A stretch of 64,000 bases of DNA from Hofstenia miamia (taxonomy: Eukaryota > Xenacoelomorpha > Acoela > Hofsteniidae), in NCBI GenBank assembly GCA_900660155.1, contig CABFPE010000708.1, forward strand, positions 244,059 through 308,058. Reading direction: 5' to 3'. Numbering within the stretch: position 1 is the first letter of the stretch; each line of letters opens with the position of its first letter. Below, in pieces: positions 13,271-26,100 of the stretch. Both the position numbers and the translations under genes were made by a program. The notes beneath the pieces were generated by a model that was given only the letters and a program-made list of their open reading frames with translations, did not search any database and was not told the origin of the DNA.

Positions 13271-14558
13271 GATAAAGCTTTAGTGCTAATATGACAACAG
13301 TTTTCTTAAGTATTGTGAAACAAAATGCAAACAGAAAGGTGTTCTTGTTAGCCTCACCTAAGGTAGAAAGTTGCAAATTTACAGGTCAAAAAAGAGTTGC
13401 AGCAAAAAATTGTTCTGCTAAAAGTCTATCACTTGGCTTTTGAGCAAAATGAGCCATAACAGAAATTAAAATTTGTAACTGATTGTCTGATCAATTTAGA
13501 AAAGACCTGTAAGTGATTTTTAGTACTTTTTTAGTATTCCAGAAAGTTATTATAGTGGAAAACTAAGCTATAAGAAATTCAGTATTTATAAACTTTTAGT
13601 AGAGTTAAACTTTTCAGAGATAATTATGAAAATAGTTTACTAAATTTTATGTGGGTTTTGTGGTGGTGACTTTAATGATGGATATTGATGGTGCATACTA
13701 AGATCAAATAATGGATATCAATGCTCATTAATTCAATGATTCCAACTAACATCTAGTAATTTAATTATGCCTATGGACTATGAATTCTGCTATTGATGAA
13801 TGATTATTAATGTTTTGTCCAATGGAAAGTCAATAACAATTTTATACTCTATTTAATTATATGATGTACTACAAATTTGATGCCCTTTCATTTGATAACA
13901 GAAACTTGTATCACTGGTGATTGAAGAAGAATATGTGAATTTAATATGCAATGATCAATTATGCATTGTTCAAGCTAATAATGCTAGACTGGATATAAAG
14001 CATAATTGTTCAATTTTAAAAAAAACAGATTTAAATTTGCCATTGTTTGTACACAACAGATGACATAGAAAAACAGAATGATAAAGCATAAGCAGCATGA
14101 AGAGACACATTTCATTTAGTTATCAATCACCTCAGCAATTTAGATTTTCTACAGCTCAGTTATCTTGGTCCCAGTTCTACCTTTCTAACATTCTAAAATC
14201 TTGATTTAATTTTTCAATATCTACATCAGAGTCAATCATTAAAGCAATGGGATGGGAATGAGATTGTGAAATCCATAGAGATTTCAAGATTTAGTTTCAG
14301 ATGAAATTATAAATGAGAACTATTACTTAGAACAACATTTGTAGATTCCAATGAAGAAACAAGGGAAAAAGAATATTCATTTATTGTAGCATCATCCAAA
14401 TGAAATCAGAAATAAGCTGCAAATGTCGCAAGAAGGGATTAAGATCAAAAAGAAGTTGATTAAAAATATTGTAATTAAATCAATTGGTATTATCTCCAAT
14501 TTATTTGTAAAATGCAACTAAGAAACAACTTGTGTCAAAAAAAAGATATTTGTGTCTG
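13271..14558. other. AT-rich gene-free stretch
   Basis: No coding signature is seen. It might contain the 3' LTR of the neighbouring minus-strand gypsy element, but no copy of the sequence expected from the other end is visible. Confidence 0.45.
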
Positions 14559-15960
14559 TCAATAAAAATACTTTTGACTAAATGACGCTTTCATTATTTT
14601 CAGCCACCATCTTGGCAGAAAGTTCAAATTTGAATCAACAGGTACTTCTTTTGGAAATACTATAAATAGATTAAAACACTGTAAGAAGTTGATAAAGAAT
14701 TTTGCTGTAGTGTTGCTACTACTACCAAGGTTACAATCATACTCTACCTGTGTAAGGTCATTTTCCTCACATTTGGTGAGGTTATCATAATATTCAATCT
14801 CAGTTACACTGTCATCAATGAGAGAAAACTCATTATTGTTGCCAATGACTGCATTATGTATATCCTTAATAGTTTGTTGAAGTTGCTGAAAATGTGCAAC
14901 TTTACCATTATTTAGTAAGTGCCAGTGGTGGTCTAACACCTTTGTCATAGTGAAAGGTACTTGCCAATTAGTGGCAAGTTTTCACACTTGATTGGCATCA
15001 GTGACCTGACAAGGAAAATAAGCAAACACAGCATCTCCTTGTTTATGTGGTTCACCATACAGTTTCTTATCATCTGGTTCACAAAATTCTCCAATGTTGG
15101 TTCATTGTAATCTGGAAACATGATAGACAGTGGCATGCTTGCTTTGTGGCCAAACATATCTTTGAAAGGGGCTCACTTTGGTGGTAGAGTGAATGGTGGT
15201 GTTATAAAAGAATTTGACTGCCTCTATGACTTGTCTCCAATTTGTACTGGCAGAGCAGGCTAAGACAACTCTAATCAACTTAATGACAGTACTGTTCAAT
15301 CAATTGACAATGCCATTTGATTGTGGATGGTACGCCATGGTAAAATTGTGTACAATCTCAAGTTCCTTTATAAGCATGGACATCAAATTATTCTCAAATT
15401 GAGGTGACCAAGTGCTCCATAAGTCTGAGTTTGAAGATCCATTCTTTGATGATCTTTCAGCAGTAGTGTTGTTGAGAGGAATAAGTCTCGCCTATTTTGT
15501 AAAATGGTCAATCAAGACCAAAAGATACTAAAATCCTTCTTTGTCTCTTGACAACTTCTCCAAGTTCATATGGACCACTTTGTTTGTTCTTTTGGAGAAC
15601 CCAACTGTGGAGCTCAGCTCTCTGTTCAAGAAAGTGTCTGGCTCCTTGAAGCAGGCATGCTTCACACTTATTGATTACATCTTGCACAGTAGCTCTAATA
15701 CTGATAGAGACATATTGAGCATTAAAGGTTCACTCAGTCTGGATAATTCTGAGGTGACCACATTTGTGGATCTTCCAGACAAGATCCCTCTTGAAGTATT
15801 CCAGAATTGCCAGACAATTGTTTTGGCTGTGAGCATAAAGAAGTCCAGCCTCAGTGATTTACCAGTGATAACATTGGAAGTATCTTTTGGCAACATCACT
15901 TATAGGACAATTAGAGTTCTTGACTTTATAGATAATTTCTGATAAGACTTTATTGTGTAA
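14559..15960 (-). pseudogene. Gypsy integrase remnant
   Basis: On the minus strand, about 15960-15640 has HLRIIQT and a KCEAC word, consistent with the HHCC zinc-binding end of integrase. At 15299-15102, VIEAVKFFYNTTIHSTTKVSPF matches the end of the integrase core, where W..V...YN...H..T..SPF is typical. At 14948-14559 a C-terminal tail follows. The frame is broken several times. Confidence 0.75.
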
Positions 15961-16199
15961 CTGATGGGTGGCAATTTATTTCTCTGAGATCTCCTCTTTC
16001 ACCATAATGGGGAGGATCACTTTCCTGTTCCAATCAGCATTAATGTTGGGGAGGAGCTCATACTCACATGCTGGGATAAATCCAAAAGGAGTTTTCTCAC
16101 CAGGCAGCTTTCACAGGTCTCTCTCATAACTAAGAAGGACAGTGAAGTAGTCTGTGTTGAGATGTAATCACCCCAGATGATGGGTGATAGTAAAGGTGA

Positions 16200-17585
16200 A
16201 ATCACTTAGATATTCCAACCATCAGGTGAAGATGTTCAACTTGTCACCAGAGAATTTCTTGAGCCATGCTAGCATGGATTTATCAGTGCAATCAACAAAT
16301 CAACGACCTAATATAAAGAATCAAATTTTCTTCAGACTCTCGACAAGTGCTAACATTTCAGACTTTGTTGCTCCATAATTTAGCTTGGCATTTCAGTGCT
16401 TCTGACTAAAATACTGTACTTAGCTTTCCTGACAATTGATTACCTGACTTAGCTTGGATGGCAATTGAAAATAAATTCCTTAGTTTAGTCAGGCATATTC
16501 AGACTTGGGATCTGTCTGAGTTCTTGCTTCACAGCATCCAGCTCTTCCTGTTCAGCCCAGGTCCAACAGAATTCAGTGTTTTTGCAGAGCAGATTAGATA
16601 TGTGCTTCATTCATTTGGCTAGTTCAGAGATGAATGAGCCATAATAGTTGAGAAAGACCATCAAGCATTGGACATCCTTATGAGAGTATGGAGTCTCAAT
16701 GTGATCAATATGTTCCTTTGCATCATTTTTGATAGATATTCTCCCAGGTTCAATCACCCTACCCAAGAAAGTAACTCATGGTGAAATGAGGGAACATTTA
16801 TTTCCATTGACCCAGAGACTGGAGTTGTACAAGATCTTGAGAGTGCAACCCAACTTATCTAAGTGATCAGAGAATGTGTGTCCAGCAACAAGAATATCAT
16901 CAATATATGCCGTGATCCCACGTTCAAGAACATTAGCCCCACTCCACAATACATGCATGATGTAAAGCTGAAATGTAGCTGGAGCATTATAAAGCCTGAA
17001 GACCATGTATTTCCACTCAAAAAGGCCATATGGCATAATAAAAGCAGTTTTCAGGATGTTGGCAGGCTTCATAGGTGTCTGCCAATAGGCTTTACAAAGA
17101 TCCAAGCATGAGAACAAACTGTACTTGCTGGCATCATATAGAAGATCCTCAATGTGAGGTAACAGATATGCATCCTTGATAGTGATATCATTTAATTGTC
17201 AAAAGTTGACGCAGAGGCAGTACTTCTCACCTTGGTGGATAAACACCATGGGTGCAGCATATGCACTGTTGCTATTCTAAATCATCCTGCTTTCAATGAG
17301 ATTGCTAAGGATCTGTTTGTACTCTACTCTTAAATTCTCAGGTACCCTTTGAACTGGCAAACAAATGGGGTGATCACTCTTGGTTTTGATAGCATGTTGT
17401 TCCCCAATGGCCTTCTCAACACTAATAGACCCATTATTAAATACATCATGGTGCTGGCACAAAAGAGCAGATAGTGTGTCATGTTCTTGTGGACTCAGGT
17501 GCCCATGAGTTTTCTCATTGACAACTGGGATCTGGACTGGATCACTGGGTTTACTCAGATCATGAATTGCAGTGAGAACAGGCAA
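16200..17585 (-). pseudogene. Gypsy reverse transcriptase and RNase H remnant
   Basis: At 17585-17277 the frame shows the pre-polymerase region: HLSPQEHDTLSALLCQHHDVF, then an HAIKTKSDHPI block and LSNLIESRMI. From 17117 to 16776 the core polymerase reads FSCLDLCKAYWQTPM, MPYGLFEWKYMVF and TAYIDDILVAGH, so the catalytic YxDD box is intact as YIDD. Downstream (lower coordinates) come FLGRVIEPG and a tether/RNase H region to about 16200. A stop separates the two main open blocks. Confidence 0.85.
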
Positions 17586-17880
17586 ACAGCTTTAAGTTTG
17601 AGTCAGACCAGTTTTGTGATGATAGATAGCTTTGTTGGATCCATTCAGTTCAGGTGTGCAGAACTATTGAGCACAGTGACATAGGTCTTGCCATGAGAGA
17701 CATGACAGAGGTCCAGAGAGAGATGTAGACCACAAATGCATTTTCCCCTTTTGTCCTGAAATAATGGCATCCCTCTTATAAGGAGAGTTCATAGTGACAG
17801 CAACTTGTTGCCATTGCCAGCATTAATCAACAATCCATTCACATCTGCAGGGATGATGTTAGTACACAGTAATGAGGTTA

Positions 17881-19429
17881 TCACCAAAACATCATGTGCA
17901 CAGTTTTTGGGAGGCAGCACTCAATATAATTTAAATGACTGACAGACTTGACCAGGGTGTCAGGAGTACACACTTCAGCTGACAGCTCATCAATGATAAT
18001 ACCATCTCCATCTGCAATTAGGCAGATAACTGCCCCACTCTGAGTACAAATGTGAGCTGACTGTCTTTCATTGTCTGATTTCTTCTGCACTGTAACAGAA
18101 CTTGAAGAGGTTAATTTTTTGGAGGTAGTTTGAAACATATTTAGGTCACCAACATCTTTCTCAATGCATGTTGTGTGCTGTAACATATAGACAATACTGA
18201 TCACCTTCTTAATGATAGAATTTAGGTCATCCTCTGGATCACATTTAAGCTTGAGGCGGCTCCTTATGTGAGAAGGGAATCCCCAACTAATATATGAAAA
18301 AAGATTGTGTTGCAAATACTCTGGAGTTAACTTGCTGGAGCAAAAGAGTCTATCAACTTGACTAATATAGGTCCTCACATCATCTCCCTTCTTGAAGGAA
18401 AGATCACATAAAAGCGTCTTGTACTGCTGTTTTATGTGAGGCACTTTGTAGTGGTCCCCAAAGTGACCAACAAGTAATTGATAATTAGTTTTGACCTCTC
18501 TGTCCAACATCATGTACTAATTGTACATGAGGCCTTGAAGGTACATGGGAAATTGCATGCAGGCAACATCTTGTGTAGTTTTATATTGCTTCATCATAAG
18601 CTCAAAAAGAAGGAGCCACTCATCAAAATTTCATCTATTTTTCCTGTAAATTTAGGCAACACTGAGTGCTGATTGAAAAGATTTGCTGATTCATTTCCTG
18701 AGGCTTTGGTGGGTAGAATCGCCTGGGTAAAGAATGGTCCCAGAGTTGTCGTAGGCCTGATAGCATTACTCAGAGGAGGAGGTGGAACAATTGTAGCAGT
18801 TGGAGTAACTGTAACAATAATGGGTGCTGAAGGCATTACAGTTGCTCTCAGGGTATAAGAGCCAGGCATAGCTATGGTAGTTAGTGTAGAAACTTGTGAA
18901 AGAGCAGATTGAGTAAATGTAGGTGCTCTACTTTTAATAGAGTTAATGGGGGTAATGAATGGTGGCGTCACAAGGGGATGTTGCAGGTGCTGGCTGAGCA
19001 TGAGAAAAGTGTGTGGAAAATGTCTGTGAGATAATCATTGAAAATCTCTTGGAGAGAGTGTCAAGAGCATTGTCCAAAATGGCAATGAGTTACATACTCA
19101 GGTTCTCCTGATGAGATCAGGGGAGAATGTGGGGTTAATTCCTAAATTTGCATCTCTAATGCTGAGATTGAGTCAAGCAAGCATCTCTCACATTGCCAAG
19201 TTTCAGAAGCTTGTTGTCAAAACTGTACTTGCAGTGCATCAAGGCATTCTTCACAAAAGCAGTGCTGGGAGATCTGCTCTGAAAGAGCATCTCTAAGCTG
19301 ATCAACTTCAGTTGTTGGTAACTCAGGGGGATGTGACAATGGCTTATATGAAATAAATGGGTTCAACTTGGTAGCAGGAGTAGGAGTCTCTTGCAGAAAA
19401 ACTTTGGAGGGCATAGATACAACAGACAC
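17881..19429 (-). pseudogene. Gypsy gag remnant
   Basis: Minus-strand frames at 19429-19217, 19001-18594 and 18513-17881 carry a low-complexity Pro/Thr-rich stretch (TVTPTATIVPPPP), then LPKFTGKID. A gag-like capsid region follows, with NYQLLVGHFGDHYKVPHIK, FKKGDDVRTYISQVDRLF and YISWGFPSHIRSRL. The last three resemble capsid motifs of Ty3/gypsy gag (LxxRFG, YxxxxxxL, FxxGLxxxi). The frames are interrupted between pieces. Confidence 0.7.
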
Positions 19430-19990
19430 AGGTCTGGTGGGGGTAGGAGTAGGTAACCAACAATAGAATTAAATCCAACAGTGTGAGGGACAGTGTTCAA
19501 GCTGCCAGCACTCACACAGGGGAAACCTTGAGTGGGAGTCCCATTATAAGAAATAGAAAAATCCATATCCATAAGAACAAGAATAAGTAAGCAAGTAAAA
19601 GTAAAAGTAAGAGAAAAGGTTCCAATAACAATTCTAATAATGTAGGAGAAACATCCAACTGTGTAGGAGAAATAAAAGCAACTTGACAGATGGTAGCAAG
19701 GCATGGGCACAACAATCCAAATTCTAGAACAATGAGACTATGCCAATATGGCACTAAGAATGGGTAAGAATAGAATCAGGGTTTGGTAATGGCATCCAAT
19801 TGCAGAATTGAAAATGCAGAATTACATATAAGGTAAAGTTGTACATCAGTGGGTGGTGAAATAGATCATGGTCAGGGGAATCCATCCCAGCTGACTCACA
19901 CCCAGTGGAAAAACAAAGCCAGATACAATAAGAAAACATTAGAACAGTTCTGTATCGCATCAGGGTCACCATGTAGAATCAGCAGGGTGC

Positions 19991-22612
19991 ATCTAGCAGC
20001 TTGAGCAGTACAAGGTTGTGAAGAATTACCATCACTGAGAGCATCCCATATTCTAACAAAACAAATGAAGATCAGTAGTTTGCCAATTTCACTGTAGAAA
20101 ACAGAACTGATACCATTTCCAAAACGGCAATCCAGCTAGTGACCAATTTACATGGCATCACACTGGAGCCATATCTTTAGAAACTATCCTTACTATGCAA
20201 GGTGCTAATTGTGTGTCTCAAGTTTAATTTCTAGCTCAATAAAACAAATTTAGCTCAGTGTTTGTTATCTCTGCTCATATAATACAGATATTAATAATGT
20301 GTAATTACCACATATTCATGTACGCCAATGGCATAATATATTTGCAAAGTGTGATGTTATGTGCATGTATGATTGATTGAGTTAGTAGTTCTATTATTCC
20401 CTATGCCTATTCATAGCCATAAAGCAAACACAATATTGTAGAGTCACTCAGGGACTTTGTTGAGATATTTCTTTATTATTTATTCATCATATTTTGTATT
20501 TCACGTCATCATGACATCACCTCAGTTATTTTGATATTAGGTTGTTATCATTAGTTTGCTGTTCCCTCAGTGGTGCTTATTATTTTATTGCTCAAATTGA
20601 ATTTACAAGGGAAAGAATACTTAAGCATGATTGAACTACGTAGACAACTCTTTTTGGAATCAAAGGCAGGTAATAACGCAATTTTTGTATAAAACTGAGA
20701 AACTTGTAGAGAATGGTTAATAGATTTTATCTACTCTCAACTGCCGTTTTACCATTGGATTTTTCTTTTATATTATATTGATATGAAAACTATTGCTTAA
20801 GTTCAGCAACAATTTGGGAGTGCTCTCTCCAGCACAGGGCAACAAGTAGCTCCTGGAGGTCTTTCAACTATCCCCTCAGGTTATGTATACAGTTATGTAT
20901 AGGGAAATAATAAATCTCTCTTTCATAGTTCAACACATACATGCACTTATGCAACCTAACACTGTGATGATACCATGCTGTTGGCTAGCATGAATGTCTG
21001 GCAATTACAGACTATTTAATAGTGAGATGAGAGATAACAATGAAATGAGATCCTGTATTTTTTTAATGTGAGATAGAAATTAAAAGTGAGACAAATAGGG
21101 TAGCACCAGTCAATAGGTTAAGCACTTTACTTTGCTCTGGAGATTTCACTTTGGCTGGAAGCCATATAAATTGGTCATCTTGGATTTTACCTAAAGTAGT
21201 TTTATTACTTGGATGAATTACCAAGGTTACATCTATAAGTTATAAGTTCTATGTTATTCTATTCTCTGGAATCATGGCTGTTTTGTAAATGCTATTCAAA
21301 CCTTCTGCAGAGTCAATTAGTTTTCTAGTTAAGTTACCCTACCAGCCCACGATTCTACAATATGGGCTGACATCTGTCAAGGAGCAAGTTATTGCTCCAG
21401 GCACAGTGGAGTTCCTCCCACATTATTGCCAGATCTTACAAGTTTATTATCATATTATCTAAAAAGATTAGTAATGTAATAAAGAAAAATAAATGCAAAC
21501 GTTATCCAGTGAGAATGAAATTTATTTGATGTTTGATAACAGTAAGTTCCCTATTAATTACAGAAAAAGGTAAATATTTACCATTTTACTAAAATTCACT
21601 TGTTTCCCTTGCAAATTAATCAAGCAATCACACGTATCCTCTAATCGAGGGGACAAATGTACTAAATTCGAAAAACTAAGTTCGAACAACTGCATTTTAA
21701 TAAAATCACTAAATCAAAGGTAGTAAATAGCACCAAATTAATTGGAGAGTGCGAATAATTGAAAAATAAAAATAATAAGGGCCCTGAGTGACTCCACATT
21801 ATACTCATGCCCAAATTATATAAATCTAGTAGACCAATATGATACTGCTAACAGAAGGGTAAATATATTTCAATGGCATTATTTTAATGTTTTTTAAAAT
21901 TACTGAGCTACAATCCATAGTTATCAACAAATTAATGATTCCTATTTTTGTAGGTGGTTTATCTATCATAAATATATTATAAGAGAAAAATTGAAATCAA
22001 AATTTCCAAGTATTGCCAAAATTGGTTCTTTTGTAAAATTTATATAAGAAGGAACAAATCTGAAATTTGGTATATTTTATTTTAAGAGTGGGGGTTCTAG
22101 AGACATCCTGGAAGGTGGGAGATCTCATGCTTAATGGGGGAGCTTGTTTTAATAGCCATCTCTAAACTGAACAGAGTTTTCTCAATTTATGCATTGTAAG
22201 ATATATTATATTCTGCACATTGTTTGCATCTTCCTTTACAAATTTAATGTATAAATAATCTATGGAACAATTGAAATAGCTGCAAACAGAAATTATAATT
22301 CTACAGTTAAAAAGCATAAAAATGAAATTCCAAATATAAGAATAAGCAACAAATATAATTGAATTTGGAAATATAGTGAGATAAAAATGGAATAATTGCC
22401 ACTACATTAAAGCTATTGACAAAAAGTATTTTACAATTATTTCCAAATTTATATTTTTTCTGACTGCTCTAAGATAATCATTGAGAAATTTAAGATTAGA
22501 TGTGCCAAACAGTAGTATCAATAAAAAATTTCAAACCAGTTGCTAGGTGATCTTTGATTTTTCGTAATTTGCTTCTGTAAATGTAATCAGAGGACAAAAA
22601 TAGTGCCCATTT
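19991..22612. other. Upstream flank of UBR3, no gene seen
   Basis: The first few hundred bases should contain the 5' LTR of the gypsy element, starting from TGTAGAATCAGC at 19974; its outer edge is not resolved. The rest is AT-rich with no exon signature. The UBR3 promoter and any 5' untranslated exon must lie here or further upstream, but no core-promoter motif stands out. Confidence 0.45.
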
Positions 22613-23112
22613 ATGAGTATAGATCTTTTAAAAGAATTAGGAATATTTTTCAAGGAAGAGTTACTTAGTGATCGTTCTAAGGAATACGTTGACGATGTAA
22701 CATCAACAGTAGTTGGCATTGGAGGACCTATAACTTTTTCTGTTCCTGTTCGTATTTTGCTCAATTGCTTACCAAATGTTAAACCGTTTAGAAATTTAAA
22801 GTTATTACCATATAAGAAAGAGGATTCTTTGAACAACTTTGATATAATTCATGGTATTATTTGTGGAGGTCTGAAAGCTGAAGAATTTCAAGTCCTTTTA
22901 AGAAAGTATGATTCTTCTTCTGTTTGTGGCCTTGTTTGGACGGCTAATTTTGTTGCTTATCGATGCAAAACCTGTGCCTGCTCTTCTTGTATGGCATTAT
23001 GTGCTGAGTGTTTTTTAAGTGGCAATCATGAAGGTCATGATTTCAACATGTTTAAAAGTCAAGCCGGAGGTGCTTGTGATTGTGGTGATCCAAATGTGTT
23101 AAAAGAAGAAGG
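22613..23112 (+). CDS. UBR3: UBR3 exon 1: start and UBR box
   Basis: Codes residues 1-166 and ends in phase 2 at GG|GTAATT. The last third is the UBR box with its zinc-binding Cys/His set ([32 protein letters not shown]). The N-terminal ~100 residues are not obviously conserved, and the exon lacks the long low-complexity N-terminus of the mammalian protein. Confidence 0.95.
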
Positions 23113-26100
23113 GTAATTTCTTTTTATCTTCGAGAATTAAGCCATTGCATTAATAGTTTGCAATGAAATATTAGTGTGGTATTATATTTTAGGTATTTAA
23201 ATTACATTTAAATTTATTTTAATTGCATTTTAACTTGATGTAATTCAGTTTTGCAATGTTATTTTTCAATTTATTTTGACAAAATTTCAATTGAAAAGAG
23301 AAAGAATCTAAGGTATTTGGGAAACTGAGTAGTTTTGAACAATATGGTGAAGTTTAAAATACATATATCCACTTTTCGCACACTAGTAGTACAATTTTAA
23401 TACATATTCCTTATTTACTTGATGACGATTTCCTAATCCAAGTGATAAGCCCAATAGAAGAATTGAAAATTTAATTTACAAACTTCAACTACATGAAGGA
23501 TTAATGTACAATAAAAGTTCACTAAGGTAATATTTTTTGCGCGAATATCCTAGCATAAACAACATCGTAGTAGTAATATTAATCTATAAAATAATGTGCA
23601 CTCTTCTGAAATGCGAATTTATATTAAGTGAATGTTTTTGAGTGCTTGAAATTTTAAAAACTCTAACTTCTCTTTTTATATATATTTTTAAGTGTTTTTA
23701 TCATTTTAAACTTTTTTATGTAAAAATATTATAATTGCCTTCCAATTAATTGCAATTAATTGGTCAACTGACATTTGTTTTTCTGAAATACAATTATTTG
23801 ACATGGCTTTTAAGTAATTGACAAATGATGTACCAATAGACATTTCCCAGCCTCTGTTACAAGATCGGTTACAAAGTCACCGCACATCACTGGTTATCTA
23901 AATGGTTCAAACGATTCTACGAAAATGTAGCAGATCGCGCTTGACGAATCACATATTCTAATCGTACACTAGTTCAATAGAAATAGCTAAAGCTGAATTA
24001 GGGAATTCAAAATTATATAGACTCTTATTATATAACAGAAAGTATCAATTGTTGCAGATTTTTTTATTTCAGTTTAAACACTTTACTATTTCATAGTAAA
24101 AAATCCGGTTTACTCCGATCAAACATCTTAGAGACTTTGTTCATTCAGTTTTCTTCGATGATAGCACAGGAGTGGTGGAGCTCCGCTATCTTGATATTGT
24201 TGATAAAAGTAAATTTGCTCATTGATATCAAACTTGAAAAATTTCTGGGTCAAACCCTTCAAGTAGACGTCCGGTTCCATTGTGCTAAATGTTTTCTTTT
24301 TTCTTTTTCTTTTAACTGCTTGTTAAGTTCTAATAGTAATAATAAAATTGGAACAATTGTTTAAGATAAGAGCCATTAAACTCGAAACTTTTAATCAAGA
24401 AGTTCAATGACATGCGCAGTATGTTCTTGAAAAGTTTGTAGTTAGGGATTACCATAAAGTTTGTCTCTAATGTAACTACATCCAAAAGTCATTCATTGGC
24501 AGGATAAAAAAGGCGCTGCCGCCGTCAATAAAACTCTCAAGTGTATTTTTATTGAAAGTCGTCGAATTTCACATTACAGAGCAACTCTTCACTGAGATTT
24601 TGTGAGCCATTTCCAAATGCTCAATGATCTCATCTTTGGTTTGAATGAATTTATTCCTCAGTCACGAAATTTAGATACCGTTTGAGCAGCTTTCCCGAGG
24701 GTTTGACAAAACAATTTCTTCGTTGTTCATGATGAATCAGTTACCAAATGTTATTATTTGAATTTAAACGATTTAATTCAATTTGGCATTCAAATTGACA
24801 TTAATGCATGGATATTTGCAAAAGTAAGGCTTCGATATTATTTAGGGCAGGTTCGTATCTGTTTCTGAAACACTTCGTTTTAAACTATCATGAAGCTTGG
24901 ATAGAAAGAAACAATATACAACTGCAAACAACAATACTAAAATAGAAACTAAACTAAGCAGCATTCGATCACCTAAAGCCGATAAGCTTATTAGGCTGGT
25001 CTGTACAAGTCGACGCTCTATCTTAAATTTGGGTAGGCGTTGAAATTGATAGTTCTAAGTTACTCTTACTCTTTCGAAGAAGACATAAATATTATAGTTT
25101 CGATTTGGGACGCAAGTAGTTCGTTTGTGATTGCCTGACAACGGCGTATACAGGATTGACTTAAGGCTACGGTTAGACTACGTGATTAGTAGAAAGAGCA
25201 AATGCAAAATCGCCTCAACAGTAAGTGGTTAAACTGCATTGCAATTATAATTACATAGACTAGCCATACCCGTAGGCATGCAGTGCTTTCATATGGGATA
25301 GATCACATGTATTTACGTAGTCTAACCGCAGCCTAAAGAATCTCTGGCTGCGTCATCTAATAAGTTAATAACCTTAGTTTTTTAAAAACCGCGCAGAAAA
25401 ATTTCTTTAAAATGGACTTAGAACCATAATTACCGCGAGTGTCAGTTTGTTAGTTGATCTTACAGTATCGATTCTTTCAATATATAAAATGACAATTATA
25501 TATAGTACAGCAGTGAGAACTGAGAGGATCAATATCTGTACAAATCTTAATTGTTTGGAAGTTTTAAACTATTTTCAAACAGCTAATCATAATGACATAT
25601 TTTACAATTAAATAAAAATTCATTTAATATTAGCAATACTAGGTCAATCTAGAATATATCTATAATGTATTCAGTAATCCCCTCTTGAAATGCGTTTTTT
25701 TCAGCATTGCAAATTTATTAAAGATTACTTAAAATATTCAGTATTATATATATAAATATATATATCGAATGTTTCCTAACTGTTTATTCTTGGCTATATG
25801 TAATTTATTTAATTATTCAAGATTCTAGAGTCTAATATAGCATAGAAATAGTTTTGCATTTTCATCTTATGATCATTTTTTTTAACAAATCGCATATAAT
25901 TTAAAATAATGTTTTTAATTTAGCTTCTGTAAGAAACACAGATCTAAATTTAAAGAAGTTACGCCAGTGCCTCCAGATTTATTAGTTCCAGCGGAATACA
26001 TCATCCCTAGATTATTACTACGATTAATAATTGTAGCTCGTGTAGGGTTCCTGAATAAAGGTAAATAGATTATTTAATCCGTTCCTTCTATTTTTTAGAT

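Larger units (their letters stand above)
14559..19990 (-). mobile_element. Decayed Ty3/gypsy-type LTR retrotransposon
   Basis: Read on the minus strand, the domain order is gag, a spacer/protease region, reverse transcriptase, RNase H, integrase, as in Ty3/gypsy elements. The upstream end, about 19950-19992, reads TTCTACATGGTGACCCTGAT. This fits an LTR ending in CA followed by a primer-binding site of the TGGTGACCC type. Many stops and frameshifts break the coding regions, so it is inactive. Base composition is less AT-rich than the flanks. No second LTR near 14.4 kb was found by eye, so the element may be truncated at its 3' end. Confidence 0.85.

Noticed and set aside
24137-24364. 75-codon + frame in intron 1
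   Set aside because: No family resemblance and not needed, since exons 1 and 2 join exactly across Gly.
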